Below are positions 10,780 to 23,600 of a stretch of DNA of 64,000 bases, piece by piece. The position numbers were made by a program, and so were the translations under genes. Where the stretch lies: assembly GCF_963678635.1 (NCBI RefSeq), contig NC_087062.1:85834890-85898889 (forward strand), written 5' to 3'. This DNA comes from Symsagittifera roscoffensis. Lineage: Eukaryota > Xenacoelomorpha > Acoela > Convolutidae. A model generated the notes under the pieces. The model saw only the letters and a program-made list of their open reading frames with translations, had not been told where the DNA came from and did no database searches. Positions within the stretch are counted from its first letter, which is position 1; every line of letters starts with the position of its first letter.

Positions 10780-13060
10780 TGTTTTGGTGTAGCGATCAAA
10801 CAAAATGCTAGTCATACCATTTACAGTTCATGAGAACGTGTGATGAGCATTTTTCACCGCCATGTTTTTATTCATGACGATACATCGACTTTTAAGCCAG
10901 AAAAACAAAAAAAAATAGAATTTTACCTGACTAGCAATTTTTCATAGACTTAGTGTATGGAGTTGTATGCTTACCAATTGATGTCGATGGAGATCAACAC
11001 GAGCGAGCAAAAAAGTTTCTGCAATTAATTTATTGACCGATTTTTTTTGCCTCTAAGTCTATTCCTTCTGGCAACTTTCGATAAGTTTGTACCTACTCTG
11101 TTCTGATCAGGGGATCATTTTCATCATCTATGTTCTAGTCGAAGGTGAAACTACACCTCGAGTCGAAGGTGAAGCTGCAGCATAAAAGGGCGCACAATCC
11201 CTAAATAAGTCGAGAAAAAAAAACGCTTTATAGCTGAAAAAAGGGCCCACAAAATAAAGCTAATCAAAATTTTTAAATTGAAAGTTTCTTGACTATTAAG
11301 TTCAGAAGTTTGAGTTAATAAAAGAGCAACTGTGCAGTGTTGTGGTCAGACTTTGCAGACTTATTATCAGACTTTACAGACTTGTGTTTAGTCTATACAG
11401 ACTTTAACGTGCGTTGCGACTATTAATTTTTTGTTTCAAATGCGGAACGGATCAGACTTATTGAGACTGAATATTAAACAACGACCTTGACCCGGGTATG
11501 CGCAAAAGAGAGAAAAAACAAAAAACACTGCACTACAACTTAGCTTTGAAAACTGATAACCAACAAGACTACGGTAAAGCGGAACTACTACGGGCTGTTA
11601 CTGTCGCTTAATGTATTAAGGTCCTTTTCCTTTGTAGAAAACAGAAAATCTTTTTTAAAATACATTAATAATCAAATAAATAAAGAAAAGATAAATTATG
11701 ATTCGATTTTCTGCAGCTATTTTAATGGTCTGTTTTTCTTCTGTTAGTTGCACAGCAATAAATTTTTATAATCATTTCAATTTTTGAAGCTCTCTGTAAC
11801 AGAATCAAATACTTTCTACCTCATAAACAAATCTTTAAACATAATGTAAACCATAAAAAATTATTCATGTTTCAAATCAAAGTTTAATGAAATTGTATTA
11901 GGGCAGAGCCCCTGAATAGATGACTACTCCTTGAAACATTTGTTGTGAAAGTTTTTCAAACCACAATCTATATATAATTCTAGTAACGTATGATGATACA
12001 TCGACTTACATGCCAAAATAACAGAAAGAAATTTGTATGACTAGCATTTTTCATAGATTTAGTGTATGGAGTTGTATGATTAGCGTTTTTAGTGTATGAA
12101 GGTCAATCCGAGCCAACGAAAAGATTGCGATCCACATAAGAATAAAATTCTAATAATCTCGAAGGTTTCTTTAACTACTTTATTGACAGATGCTTTTTGC
12201 CTCTATGGCCGATAAATTATCACCTATTCTGTTACAATCAGGGGATCATTTTCGAACTCTTTATTTTAGTTAGGCAAAAACAGAGCTAAGCCATTCGAGC
12301 CGAAGGTGGAGCTGCAACATAAAGGAGCGCACAATTGCAAAATAAGTCAAGAAATACGCCTTATATCTGAATAAAGGGCCGGCAAAAACTCAAAAATTTC
12401 GTAAAGTCGCAAAATAAAGTTAACCAAAGGTTTTAACTTGAAAGTTTTTTGACTATTTAAGGTCAGAATTTTGAGCTAACTTATGAGCAACATTGCAGAC
12501 TTGTGTTCAGATTTTGTAGACATGTTCAGACTTTGCAGACTTAGGTTTAGACTTTTCGGATTTCGATGTGCGTCAAGACAATGAATTTTTTGCGAAGGCG
12601 AATTGATCCGATCTTATGAAGTCAAAACATAAAACCACGACCTCAAACCGGGTATGTGCAAAACAGAGTAAAAACGAAAACACTTTTTTCGAACCTGTTT
12701 TCGAGAATTTTGCGACTGTAATTTAGCTGTGAAAATTGATCACCAACGAGACAACTAAAGTGAAGCGGAATCATTGAGGGATGTCACTGTCGCTCAAGGT
12801 ATTGGGGTCTTTTTCGTTTGTAGAAAATCAGAAAGCATCTTTAAAAAACATTTATATTTATTAAAAAAATAATAATAAACATTTTCATTTGCTTGCTTTT
12901 ATTTTCAAGATCTGATTTTTTCCCTTAGCACAGCGATCAATTTTCATAATGTTTTCATTGTTTGAAGCTCCTTAAAACATAACCAATTATGCATGATTCA
13001 AATATTACAAAATAATTTATTCATATTTCAAATCAAAGTTGAAACCGTATTAGGGCAAAA
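10780..13060. repeat. Segmental direct duplication, period about 1.13 kb
   Basis: The first copy (about 10780-11910) and second copy (about 11911-13060) share, in the same order: CATCGACTTxxAxGCCA, TTTTTCATAGA(C/T)TTAGTGTATGG, ATCAGGGGATCATTTTC (11106 and 12237), GTCGAAGGTGAAGCTGCA versus GCCGAAGGTGGAGCTGCA, TCAGACTTTGCAGACTT, a CAAACCGGGTATGTGC box and a TGTCACTGTCGCT box. A further partial copy of the end (TTCAAATCAAAGTT, GTATTAGGGCA) recurs near 13025-13100 and 13265-13330. Divergence is substantial. No coding potential was recognised. Confidence 0.6.
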
Positions 13061-13664
13061 ACCCTGACATGAATACTCTTTGAGACATTTTCTGTAGACT
13101 TTTTGAGCCAAAATCAACTCATAAACTGAAAAGAATGTCAGGGGATACTTTATAATATTTTTTTCTAAGATCAACATTTTTGGGCGCAATTTTGTAAAGG
13201 CCAATAAAAATTGATGTACGCACTTTAAAACTATTAATATCGTCGCTTTTGGAATCAAAGTAAAAACGTAATCAAAATGGAATTGCAATCGTATTAAAGC
13301 AAAACCGTTCACTATATGTGAACTTCTATAGTCAATTGTTGTAGATGTTTTTCAAACCAAAATCTTTTCAGAAATTGAACATGTTTTAAGCGGATGCTTT
13401 CTAATGCTAGCTCTAAGATGTTTTTTAGGCAATTTTGTGAACCCCAATAAAAAATTGTGACAGCGTTTTAAAACGATTAATGTTGTTGCACAAAGCTTTC
13501 CTAATAATTGATCTAACAGTTTCTTTTCAAAACATGTATCAGCACGAAAAACTACAGAAATACACATTTTAAAATTTCGCATCCCAAATTTTGATACTAT
13601 AAGAGAAGGGTAGAACCAATTTAAATTAGTTTGAAATCTCTCAAAAAATCACAGCTACATAAAA

Positions 13665-14160
13665 ACAAGGAGAGCTGGCTGCTGTGCAAGTAGCACAGAA
13701 TGTTTCGACTATATTCAGTAAAAGGTTAGAAAAAAAATTTTTTGTTTTCTTTTTCTTCAAAATAGAGCCGTTTTTAGAGCGTGTTGTGATTCAACAAAAT
13801 CACAAAGGCGAAACAATTTAGTGCAATACACAAACACAAATTTCAAAATTTTGTAGCAAACAAAAAAAAATTAAAAAAAAACGAAAGCTAAACGATCTCG
13901 TTACTCGCATGAAATATGAACTGCCAACTCGCATGAAATATGAACTCGCATCAAAAACTTCAAAACTTGGGCATGTTTTTCTCGACACTGGAATTTTTTT
14001 TTACTGTTTCTTATGTTTGAATCACGACTGAAATGTTCTAAATTGTTATGTCACAAAAAACCACTGATTATTTGTGACACCTGATTTTACGTGAGAAAAA
14101 AAACAAAAAAAACTAAAACACACCCGAGTTCAAAGGTGCACCGTTTCGGAAAAACAAAAA
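13665..14160. repeat. Dispersed repeat (family E), copy 1
   Basis: Shares GTGCAAGTAGCACAGAA near its start and CTAAAACACACCCGA near its end, in the same order, with 22910-23545. The inner sequence is alignable only in patches. No ends with terminal repeats were identified, so the class is unknown. Confidence 0.5.
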
Positions 14161-14741
14161 CATGAATTTCAATTGGTTTAAGTTTGGGCCAAATTGATTT
14201 ATTATTGGTTCTGGTATGAATTTAAATTATTCGTTTTTTGATACGAGATCAGTTTTGTTTATTTCAAGTCGATGGAAACGGATTTTTTCCAGTCACAAAA
14301 TGAAATCAATTCTAATCAATTTAAAACAAAATTTCAAAACAAAATAGGTTTCTAAACAAAATGAAATTAAGTATTAATTATTCATGATGTGCCGGTCCAA
14401 TTCTATCAATCAAATGAATTTTAATTGCAGAGCAACCTCAAAAGATACTGCTTTTATCCTACTCGCACGTTTCTGACCTTTACGTTTTCCTTGCATTTTT
14501 TGCAAGAAATTTTCCCATTGTGGGATTCATAATCATATAAACCAAATTAGGTCCCGTTATACGATGTACGACAAATAAGACAAGTGCTATTAAGATGAGA
14601 ACTGCTTTTGGTGGGACTTTAAACCAACGCTTCACACAAATTTTTCAATTGTTTTTTTTTTGAGAAAAAGAACTCGCTCGAATCCAAACAGTTCAATCTA
14701 TTTTGTTTTAATTTTAGTTTGTTGCAGGCGCTGTTCTCAGG

Positions 14742-14850
14742 CTTTCTTGAGAGAGTGAGCGGGTTTCCAAAAAGTTTTTGAAAATTTGTCGACTTTTTTT
14801 AGGTCGACAAATTGGTTTTCCGAGCTCTCCAAAAGCATTAAAAAGACGCT
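14742..14850 (-). mobile_element. hAT-like short element (family A), fragment
   Basis: Only the end portion is present: CTTGAGAGAGTGAGCGGG, AAAATTTGTCGAC, AGGTCGACAAATTGG and CCGAGCTCTCCAAAAGC. This corresponds to one terminus of the family in inverse orientation. The rest is missing. Confidence 0.5.
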
Positions 14851-15129
14851 GAATTATTTTTTAAATTTATTTAGAAAGTAGTTGTGAAAATCCATATTTT
14901 ACAAATATTTTATATACAAAGTTTGTAATCATATACTTTTTACAAGCATGTTAAAAACTGTCGAAAGCTGAAAAGCGAAAATTAGCTATAAATTAATCTC
15001 TGAACGGGACTCAATTGGTTTCATCAACTCTTGTCAAATAAAAATACACTCAATTTCTGAGAGAAAAAAAGATGAGGTTTTTTTTCAACAAAACATTTAT
15101 GTTCTTAACTGATTGTCTAGATTTCAGTT

Positions 15130-15299
15130 TAAAACAACAGAAAAAGGTTTGGCCAACTTCGGTTGCTTTCAAAGATGGATACCCTATTGCGTATGAGTAT
15201 CCACAAAGATGGATACCCTATTGCGTATGAGTTTCCAGGCCTGATTGATGTGAAGGGATTTGACTCTTCTATGACAAACGAAGAATTTGTCACACAGGT
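15130..15299 (+). pseudogene. Exon-like relic broken by a 34-bp tandem duplication
   Basis: The frame KDGYPIAYE-FPGLIDVKGF-DSSMTNEEFVTQ ends exactly at CACAG|GTTAGA, a plausible splice donor at 15299/15300. Upstream the block AAAGATGGATACCCTATTGC... is repeated once (copies starting near 15172 and 15206). The repeat period of 34 nt is not a multiple of three, so the first copy runs out of frame. CCAACTTCGGTTGCTTTCAA just upstream recurs at about 15590, which suggests further local duplication. The family is not recognised. It could be an allelic or assembly artefact in a live gene rather than a dead one. Confidence 0.35.
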
Positions 15300-15904
15300 T
15301 AGAAAGGTTTCGCCTTCATTTTAAAAATCTTGACCTGGTTTTGGAAGCTGGTCTAATTTAACAAAAAAGAGTGATGATTTGAAGGATCAGAACAAACCTC
15401 GCAAAATTGGAAAATTTATACGCCTTTTTCTCAAATTAGGTTGACATTATACAGAAAGTAATCAGGACAAAAGCTGCTTGGAAAATTTTGCGTTAACTGA
15501 GGTCACAAAAGCTCCTTCTGAATATTTTTAAAAACTAGTAGTTTATTTTTTTAGTTATTTACTTGCAGTTTCCATGCGCCTGAAATCACAACTTCGGTTG
15601 CTTTCAAGTGATATACTTTTGATTTTGTCTCAAGTTTGTTGCTTACGACCGAAACTGTAGAAAAATCTCCAAGGATAAGCCCACGATTTTAGATTTGACT
15701 TTGAACTAAATGTTTTTCTCATTGTTGTCGATGAAACTGTACTTAAAAACTCCCAGTTTTTGGATAAATTTTTGACCTTGAAACCAATTCAGTTTTTTTT
15801 TTCAAACGGTCAAATTTTTTAGAATGCATCAGTTTTTCATGCAACTTGGTTATATGCTATTCCTTAATGACAAAATATATGCTGCATAGTTTGCTATCTA
15901 GAGC

Positions 15905-16320
15905 AATTCTGGGGTCTCTTTACTTATTCCACCAACAAATCGAAATTTTAACGTCATGAATTGAAACTATTTTGCTTCAAGTTGATTAGCTACGGTTAAA
16001 ACAATCGCAATTGTATTCACAAAATGAATCAGTGCAATCAGTGTTTTGCTCTTTATACAGAGCATACTACAAAATTGCAGAAACTGGAAATTTAGGCGGA
16101 AGAAGTAGAAAAACGACAAGTCCGATACTTCGAAAAAATTATCAAGTTTCTTAAAACGAGTAAGAAATGTTACAGCTTTCACTCAGAACTATCACAATTT
16201 GTACATTTGAATGGCTTTGAAACTCTCTTTATTAGAATTTGTCCAATACTGCGTTGCCAATCATGCTCGCAAGAGGCGCGCATCTACGTGATAAGGCATT
16301 CGCTAATAGATCGTTAGAAA
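15905..16320. repeat. Dispersed repeat (family F), copy 1
   Basis: Shares with 40165-40700, in the same order, TTTACTTATTxCxCCxA, TTGAACTGAAACTATT-like and TGCTTCAAG(C/T)TGATT(G/A)GCTA segments, an AGTGC(A/T)ATCAGT box, and a tail with GTGAxAAGGC(A/G)TTC. The tail of copy 2 looks tRNA-derived (see 40636-40708), so this may be a tRNA-related SINE or a composite. Confidence 0.45.
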
Positions 16321-16423
16321 CTGGAATAGCATAAACTCGACTAGCATGAAAAATTTAAAACTGAAACTCGTATCGACTAGCATAAAAATCGTAACACGAA
16401 ATTGAAAAACTGAAAAAAAATTA

Positions 16424-16500
16424 AATAGGGTCTTGTTAACTATCCCCCCCCCCCTGTCGGACCTCGTTAACTACCCCCCCCCCCCCTTATTGTTGTATTC
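16424..16500 (+). mobile_element. Fragment of the TTGTTAAC MITE (family C)
   Basis: GGGTCTTGTTAACTATCC followed by a C run, then CTCGTTAACTACC and another C run. This matches one end of the MITE at 21510-21665. No second terminal repeat is present here. Confidence 0.5.
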
Positions 16501-16502
16501 CA

Positions 16503-16882
16503 ATCAGGCGGACGCCCCCCCCCCTCAGGGATTCGACCCCCTGCCGACCAAGAGGGTACCCTTTGTATTATTTTGAGATATCCATTTTTGGCTGACAGAC
16601 ATTTAAATTTTTCTTAAAGCGCCTTTGGCGCCAAAATATACTAATTTTGAGGAGGTAACGCGTGCCGAAAAAGCACCATTTTTTGTTAAAATTTTCCAAA
16701 AATGCCTAAAACGCCATTTTTGGCCTGTTTTTTTTTTTAATTTGCCTGCAGCGCAGAACATTTGGTCATAATGGGGCCTTCATTATGATTTGAGAGAGCC
16801 CAGTAAATCAATTATGGTCGACCTTAGAAAAAAAGGTCGACAAAATTCGCAAAGTTTTTTTGAAAATCCCCCCCCCCCCAAT
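16503..16882 (+). mobile_element. hAT-like short element (family A), copy
   Basis: C run, CTCAGGGATTCGACCCCCTG, GAGATATCCATTTTTGGCTG, GCGCCTTTGGCGCC, the CTGCAGCGCAGA box, GAGAGCCCAGTAAATCAAT, GGTCGACC...GGTCGAC and a final C13 run. Both outermost TIRs are missing or degraded. Confidence 0.55.
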
Positions 16883-18899
16883 GTATGAACCATTTATCCG
16901 ATGTATAAACCAGTCAAAAATACGTAATTGCTCTATAAAAGTAATATAAAATTTATGCATCAAAGGTTACGAAAGCTATGCAAGTTTCTTTCATTCGACA
17001 AAAATTTTTGGCTGGTATCGAAACTGTGTTTTTTCGGTTGGCTTATACTTTAGCTGATTTGTTTACACTCATGAAAACAAGTTTTTTTTATCAATAACTT
17101 CAAATTCAATTCAAAATGATTATTTTTAGCTTCAATGTTTGTACATAAAAACTCTACGCGCAAAAATACGGCCCCGATTTGTAAAAAACAAGGAAATTTG
17201 CCCAAGTAATTAATCTCAATTTGAATCTTTATTGTTGTTTAACCAAAAAAAATTGACAAAGGTAAACCAAATTAAGCATATTTAAGCAGTTTTACCGTTA
17301 TACTAGCGGTCTTGCTGTTTTCGCTGACACTTTTTCCTTGATAGGATTTTGTAATGTGAGTCTAATTTGGAAGTGTACCTTCATAATGTATTTGAATAAT
17401 TGAAATTGACACAAAATTTTAAAAAAGTTTTGTTTTTGTCCGAAGTTTTTGTCGTTTTTAACCAAAAGCTTGGCCCAAGTGAGCAATCTCTCTCCTTAAT
17501 AAACCAAGTGAACATTTTCTTCCCTAAAGTTAAATGGAGGTTCAAGCACTAAGGACTGCAAGCACTATGCTCAAACCTGATTGGCTGAAAATTGTTTACT
17601 TTTAACCAAGTTAAGTATCTCCTCCCAAAACTGACTTAGGAGGAGATTGTTCACTTGGTCCAAAAGCTTTAACGTACATTACGGATGATGGGTAAATCTA
17701 GACATTTGCGTGACTCAAGCCCTCTTGCTGTTGTTATTTTTCTTTTTTTAGCTCTAAATTTAATGCGGCTGAACCGCTTGGCTAGCACACTAGATTAATT
17801 TTGTTATCTGTTTAATTGCTCATCGATTTCCTATGCATCAGTCGGACAAATGGCATCTTAAGAAGTTTCGGATCAACCGTACAATCTCCCCCCGCCCCTA
17901 AGTGACCTACCGTAGAATCTCCCCCTAGCCACGTATTAATATGAAAGTTGATTTCACGTAGATTATTCGTTTCAAACAAAGGAATGCGTATCATATACTG
18001 TTAGTTATCCAAATTTTAATTCATGGTTCATTTTGAATTAATTTTTTTGGTTACTTACATCAATTTAGTTTGCCCTGAAAATTGATTTTTGAAAAACCTG
18101 TATTTTATCCCTCCAAAATCGATTAGGGTAGGGGCTTGTACGGTTGAGCCGAAATTTCTTAGAATCATCTAGTTCACTCATCAGACCAGAAATACTCAAA
18201 ATAATCATCAAACAACCAACGCCTAATAGCCCTGTAACTTTTTTCCTTTTTCGGAGATGATTTTGAAATTATAATAATTATTTTATTTAATGCACCTGAT
18301 TCGTAAACGAATTTATTGTTTAAAATTATAGTATAGAATACCAGGAAAAAGCAGTATCCCGAGGAAAAAATTTTTGGGTCTATAGATTCAAACTCATTTT
18401 GCTCTTTGGGGGGATGTTACAACTACTAGAACAGCTCTAACGAATAAAAATTGAGCGGTAAAATATTTTTTCAAAACACTATTTTTCATTTTTTGATTGA
18501 TACAGTGAATTGAGTCAACCTTCTATTTTAATTTGTTTCAAAGAAAAAGACAACAAACAAACATGTGACGAAAATGTTGAGATAATTGATCGGCTGAGAA
18601 CAAACAAGAATTATTCCCTTCTTTTTGTCCTATGTCTTTGAAAAGACGGCGGCTGGTTTCCCAGCAAAAAATTTAACCACATTGTGTTAATACGATCCAA
18701 AATCATGCTCGCAAAATATCAGTTTGACTTTAATCACTCCATTTTAAAAATTAGTCGTAGCTTGTTGACAACGAAACTCCGTGAATGAATCAAAAATATC
18801 TTTCAGGTCAGCTAATACAAAATAAGCGGAGGAAACCCGCCTCGCTTAAACAGCACTTTATGCTACGGTGGCAGATTTTTGCTATTATATGTCTGCTAC
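16883..18899. other. Anonymous AT-rich DNA
   Basis: No gene is supported. Between about 17170 and 17660 the words GTTCACTTGG and CCAAGTGAAC occur on both strands several times, a loose inverted arrangement. The short minus-strand ORF at 17812-17994 contains an imperfect duplication (two copies around CTCCCCC.. at 17885-17930) and is not convincing. Confidence 0.4.
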
Positions 18900-19236
18900 G
18901 CCTAAAGGGTGGGGGTAGACGTTTGTTTTCTTCAGGTATTCGACCCCCTGAATGCCCAAAAGGCCCCCTATGTTAAATTTTTTGGCGTTTATTTTCGTCT
19001 GATCGAGCCTTAGGCGCCAATATATACTAATTTTGAAGGGGAGCGCGAACCAAAAAAAAAAACGTTTTTTGGTCGTTTTTTCAACCGCACAACTTTTGGT
19101 CTAAATAGGGTCTTTATAGTGTTCTTGAAGTGCTCGGAAATTCAATTTGGTCGACCTAAAAAAGAAGGTCGACAAAACTTTCAAAAAGTTTTTGAAAATC
19201 CGCCCCTCGCCCTCGAGAAAATCCTAGATCTGACTG
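18900..19236 (+). mobile_element. hAT-like short element (family A), copy
   Basis: TTCGACCCCCTGAATGCCC, GGCGCCAATATATACTAATT, GGGGAGCGCGAACC, a gap where the CGCAG box should be, GTGCTCGGAAATTCAATTTG, GTCGACC...GGTCGAC, and the end CTCGAGAAAATCCTAGATC-TGACTG at 19236. The plus-strand 112-codon ORF from 19119 begins inside it and is spurious. Confidence 0.55.
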
Positions 19237-20236
19237 TTTCAAATCGAGGCCAGTTCCATAAAAGGCTGAATTTTTTTATGGATAATCGAGTTTCTGGTGA
19301 AAATGGAAAGTTGGTATTTTTTATGGAAAAGAGATTGCGACCTGAATATAACGTATGCCTGTTTTGCGTTAGTTGGCGGCAAAATGTAACAGTATATATA
19401 TTTGTGAAAAAAAAGATATTTTTCAAAACCTTATGCATTTATATACGGTGCTTTTAGTATATTACGGAAAATTGTTTTTGTCTATTTAGCTTCCACATAA
19501 ATTGGCAACTAAATCGCCCTCCATCACGTGAAAATGCGAAAAAATCTACCGTTTTTTTCTAATGAAAATTTTCCAACCCCGGTGGATTTAATAATTTTGC
19601 AAAAAAATTGCAACATCTTTTGCTTTTTTGCTGCAAAAAAGCATGAAAATCTAAAAGTGCACTTTTTATTTTCTTTTGAGCGTGTTAAATAGATTTGCTT
19701 TTATATTTCTCATATTTTGTAAAAACGCGCAGTTTCTACTTGTTTTCTCTTTTTTGTTGAAAACAAGCTTTTTTCACATTTCTGGTATTTTATACGCACA
19801 TTTTTTCATTTATAAAAGTAACGAGCGTATGCACATCGAGAGAAAAACATTGCTGCGTTATTTTTGCGCGTATTGTGAACAAAAATTGCATTTTTTGCAC
19901 ATTTTATCGTTTAGAAGTTATTTCACATTTTACTATTGATTTGATTTTTGTTGCAATTGGTTATCTTATTACTTTTTTGGTTATACCGAGAGAACTTAAA
20001 TGATTTCATTTGGCATCTTTGTTTGAGTTGAAAAAAAAACGTTTTATTCGGAAAAAATCACGTTTTAGTTTAAAACTCAATTGTTTTCAATTTCTTTTGA
20101 GCAAACGATTTGAAGTGTGAACAACAAAAACTCATTTCAGTTTTGCAAAAACGCGCACAAATTAAATTTGACTTTTCACGTCTAAGCTGGAATTTCAAAA
20201 TTACGAAAATTTTGCTTTATTTTGCTCAAAATCAAA
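19237..20236. other. Region upstream of the Castor-like gene; possible promoter and 5' UTR
   Basis: No coding sequence is supported. It is rich in T runs and CAAAAACGCGCA-like words (19725, 20150). TATA-like words occur (e.g. TATATATA at 19391) but nothing positions a transcription start. By location it should hold the promoter and 5' UTR of the gene starting at 20237, unless an upstream non-coding exon exists. Confidence 0.3.
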
Positions 20237-20652
20237 ATGAATGGAGGTTTTTACGACGAAGATCCTTCAAATTTGTCTCGCATTACTCCCGATCTTAGCT
20301 ATTTCGATGATATAGAAAAATACTTGCAAATTTTACGAGATAATGACAATGAGGAGCAGTTTGTTTGCATTTCTTCAAATTTAGTTAGTGAAATTGGATT
20401 AGAAGACAACAAAAACTTACCCAGCCAGGTAGCGATTACTTCTAGAGTCGAGTTAGTGAAACGAAACAAACGAAAGGCAAAACCGACCAAAATTGTGACG
20501 GTTCTACAAGAAGCAGCGCCTAACACCCCTTTAGCTTCGACATCAAAGGACCAGGTGGAAACAGTCAAAGTTCCAAAGCGCTCTAGCGAAACAGAGAAGC
20601 AGACAAATGCTCAGTGCAAAAGTGGTTTTCAAGTTTCCAATACCGAAAAAGT
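20237..20652 (+). CDS. castor-like: Castor-like exon 1 (start codon, N-terminal region)
   Basis: ATG at 20237 with A at -3. It encodes 138 codons plus two bases: an acidic start (MNGGFYDEDPSN), a hydrophobic-patterned YFDDIEKYLQILRDND stretch, a basic KRNKRKAKPTK segment that could be a nuclear localisation signal, then Ser/Thr/Lys-rich sequence. The donor chosen is GT|GTTAGT at 20653, because it leaves phase 2, exactly what the acceptor at 25118 needs, and GTTAGT is also the donor of exon 7. Without splicing the frame would stop at 20735-20737. Homology of this exon to Castor proteins is weak, so an extra exon or a different first exon is possible. Confidence 0.55.
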
Positions 20653-23600
20653 GTTAGTATATATATTCTGCGCTTGTGTTTGGTTTTTATACATTCTTGC
20701 CGTATATTCATTCACTTTCCATCGGAACGTCCGTTGAATTTAGAATATTTCAATGAAAAATGTTGCCCAATTTTTTCAAACGGAGAACATTTTCGAGTTT
20801 TTTTTCTACTTTTTTTTTCGGTGAGTTCTCGGAATCGAAAATTTTTGGAAGACATTTGGAGAAAAAGGCGTCTTTCTAGTTCATAGTCACTTCATGACTC
20901 AAATTTGTTTCTGACAGGTTTTTGCGATAAACACAGTTTTAATTGTTATCTCTGGCACGTATTTGTGCAAGACTTGATACGTATCTGTGCGAGCTTAGTA
21001 CCAGGTTTGTGGTACCACATTATTTCTAAGTTTCAATGGTCGCAAAAACGGCTAGTTTATAACCGTTTCTATATAATGCAGAAATTTGAATGCTCTCAGT
21101 ACATTTTTTGGTATTAGTTTAGAAGTAACGTCCCGCCGTTTTTGATGTTTGAACGTCCCGCCTTTCAAAATCTCGTTTAGAATTGTGACTCAGTCAGTAC
21201 TTCAAGTAAAAGATAACAAAAAAGATAACTTCCTTGTAAATATTTCTCCGTCATATTTAGCACTTAATTTTTATAGAAATTGAAATTATCAAAAAAATGA
21301 ACCAAGTTAACACCCCCCCCCTCCCCCCCCCCCCACCCAAAAAAAAACGTTTAGGGGGAAGGATGTTAAGAAGTTGTTAACTTGATCAAGTTAAACCGTT
21401 TAGGGGGAAGGATGTTAAGGAAAAAAATCCATGTTAAGGATTTTAACTTGATCTAAAAAAAAATCGCTGGCAACCAAAACTCACTCGCAAAACTTATAGA
21501 ATTTACCTGGGATCTTGTTAACTATTTCCCCCTATGGTACCTTGTTGTAACGAATATCCCCCCCCCCTGTAGAGAAAGAATTGAACAGCTAAGCAGATAC
21601 GAGTTTTGTACCTTGTTATTTATCCCACCCCCCCTATAATAAGGGGGAAATAGTTAACAAGATCCTGTACCTGCAACAATTTCTTGTTTTTTTTCCTGTT
21701 ATTCGACCGAAAAGTTATTCTTTTTGCAATTTTGAAAGTTTGATCATGATGCTTGAATCTGATTGATTGAAATGAGTATCCGTGCAAAATTTTTTTCCTC
21801 GCGTTTTCCATAAGAACAAGCTCATATAACAGTTTGATAACGGTTGGGCCATATAACCGAAAAGACCCTACTTTTTCTGTCTGACTTTCAGATGGGACCA
21901 CAGCTAGTTTTTCCGAACCATACTTCTAAACGAGCACCCATATTTTTAAAGTTTTTTTTGATGCATACAGTTATAACAAAAACTTGGTGCTACTCGCGGA
22001 TTGTTTTTTAGTTCAAGGAAAAGGATAAAAACTGAACATCTAGTAAGAATTTAAAGTTTTTTAATCATATGTAATTATTTTGACAGCATGAATTATTATG
22101 TATTTCTATACGCGGTAGAGGACTTAATTACTTCGGGAGGTAGGAGAAGTAAAACTTTTTTTTTCATTTTCGTTTTTCAGTTAAACCCCCCACACGCTAT
22201 AAAAAGTACAAAAAAATGTTTCAGTCGTCTCGTATTTTAATTATAAGATCAAATAATTTGCCTCAATTCATTTGGAAACGCTTTACTCCGCCACTTACAA
22301 GTGTTATAAGAACGCTAAATGTTGCGCGATACTCATCCCAAATTTTGCTGATATTTCCAAAGAAAACATGCTGGTATGTATATGATATTTAAAAAATAAC
22401 TACAGACAAAAAAATTCTGAACTTACCTTAAAAGTTTGATTAGGAATTATGTTTAAGTATCAAAGTATTGCAAAAAAAAAAATTGAGATACATTATTTCA
22501 AGATTAAGGGTTTTACAGTTTCAATTTAAACAAACAGTTTTGGGTAAGCTGTTTACTTGGAAATGAAGAAATAGTAAATGAAATTTATACAATTTCTTTC
22601 ACGCTCAAATTTAACTATTTGCGACTATTTTTGAGTTCTTTTATTACCAGAGTAAAAAAGAATTATCAGATTTTTTGCTGTTAAAAGGCTCAAATTTACA
22701 AAACCGCTGAATGAGCTAATGTATTTGAAAATGCTTCAGATTTTCCTCGCGTTTATTGTTCTCATCCAATCAAAATTAAGCATTATAATCCAATTTTCAA
22801 AATAATGAAAGATGAATTTCGGGCCGTATAACAGAAAAGACCCAAATCACCTTTTGATTCAATTTGTTTAAACCGCTCAACTGAAAAATCAAAATTGTTT
22901 CAGTCTTTTTTAAAAATAAGGATAGCCGGTTATTGTGCAAGTAGCACAGAAGGTTCCGATCGTAGTCTTAAATAAATACAACAAAAATTTTTTTCAAATT
23001 AGTTTCGTTTCTTCGGCGTCTTGTGGTGATAAAAGGATCCGTACGAATCCTTTAAAGCTTAGAAATGTTCGACAGTCATAGTAAAATACCAAAAGTGCAA
23101 AATAATTTTTATAGAAAATTGACTATAAAAACAAAACAAAAATTCAAAAATTTTCTCTAATTATTTTTGCACTTTTTTAAATGTTCGAATTTTTTAATTG
23201 CAAAAAAGCGCTTAAATACTAAAAAAAACCTAATTTTCCATGGATAAAATTAAAGTTTTATGGCGTAACTTTAGCTATTGTAAGCTTCTAAGCCATTAAA
23301 ATAAACCTGTTGCTCGCTTGAAATGAGATGAAAAATCAAAAACTTCAAACCGGTTTTTCTCGTCACTTGGAAAATAATTTCAAAATTTTGGAAGGTCGAT
23401 TAATTCAAAACTAAAAGGGAGTTGATATGATATACCATTCAACTCTCTCCGATGATTATTTGTAGCAGCTGATTTTGTGAAGAAAACCAAAAAAAAAATT
23501 TTAAAAACCTAAAACACACCCGAAGACAAAGTTCCTCTCCATTTTCAAATGATCGGAACAAAAATCTACTTTTTCAATTTGAATGAAACAAGTCTCTGTG

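Noticed and set aside
13028-13582. Pair of minus-strand ORFs (94 and 76 codons) with similar sequence
   Set aside because: They lie in duplicated non-coding repeat DNA; the likeness comes from the repeat, not from a protein family.
19119-19457. 112-codon plus-strand ORF
   Set aside because: Begins inside a family A element and its antisense is equally open.
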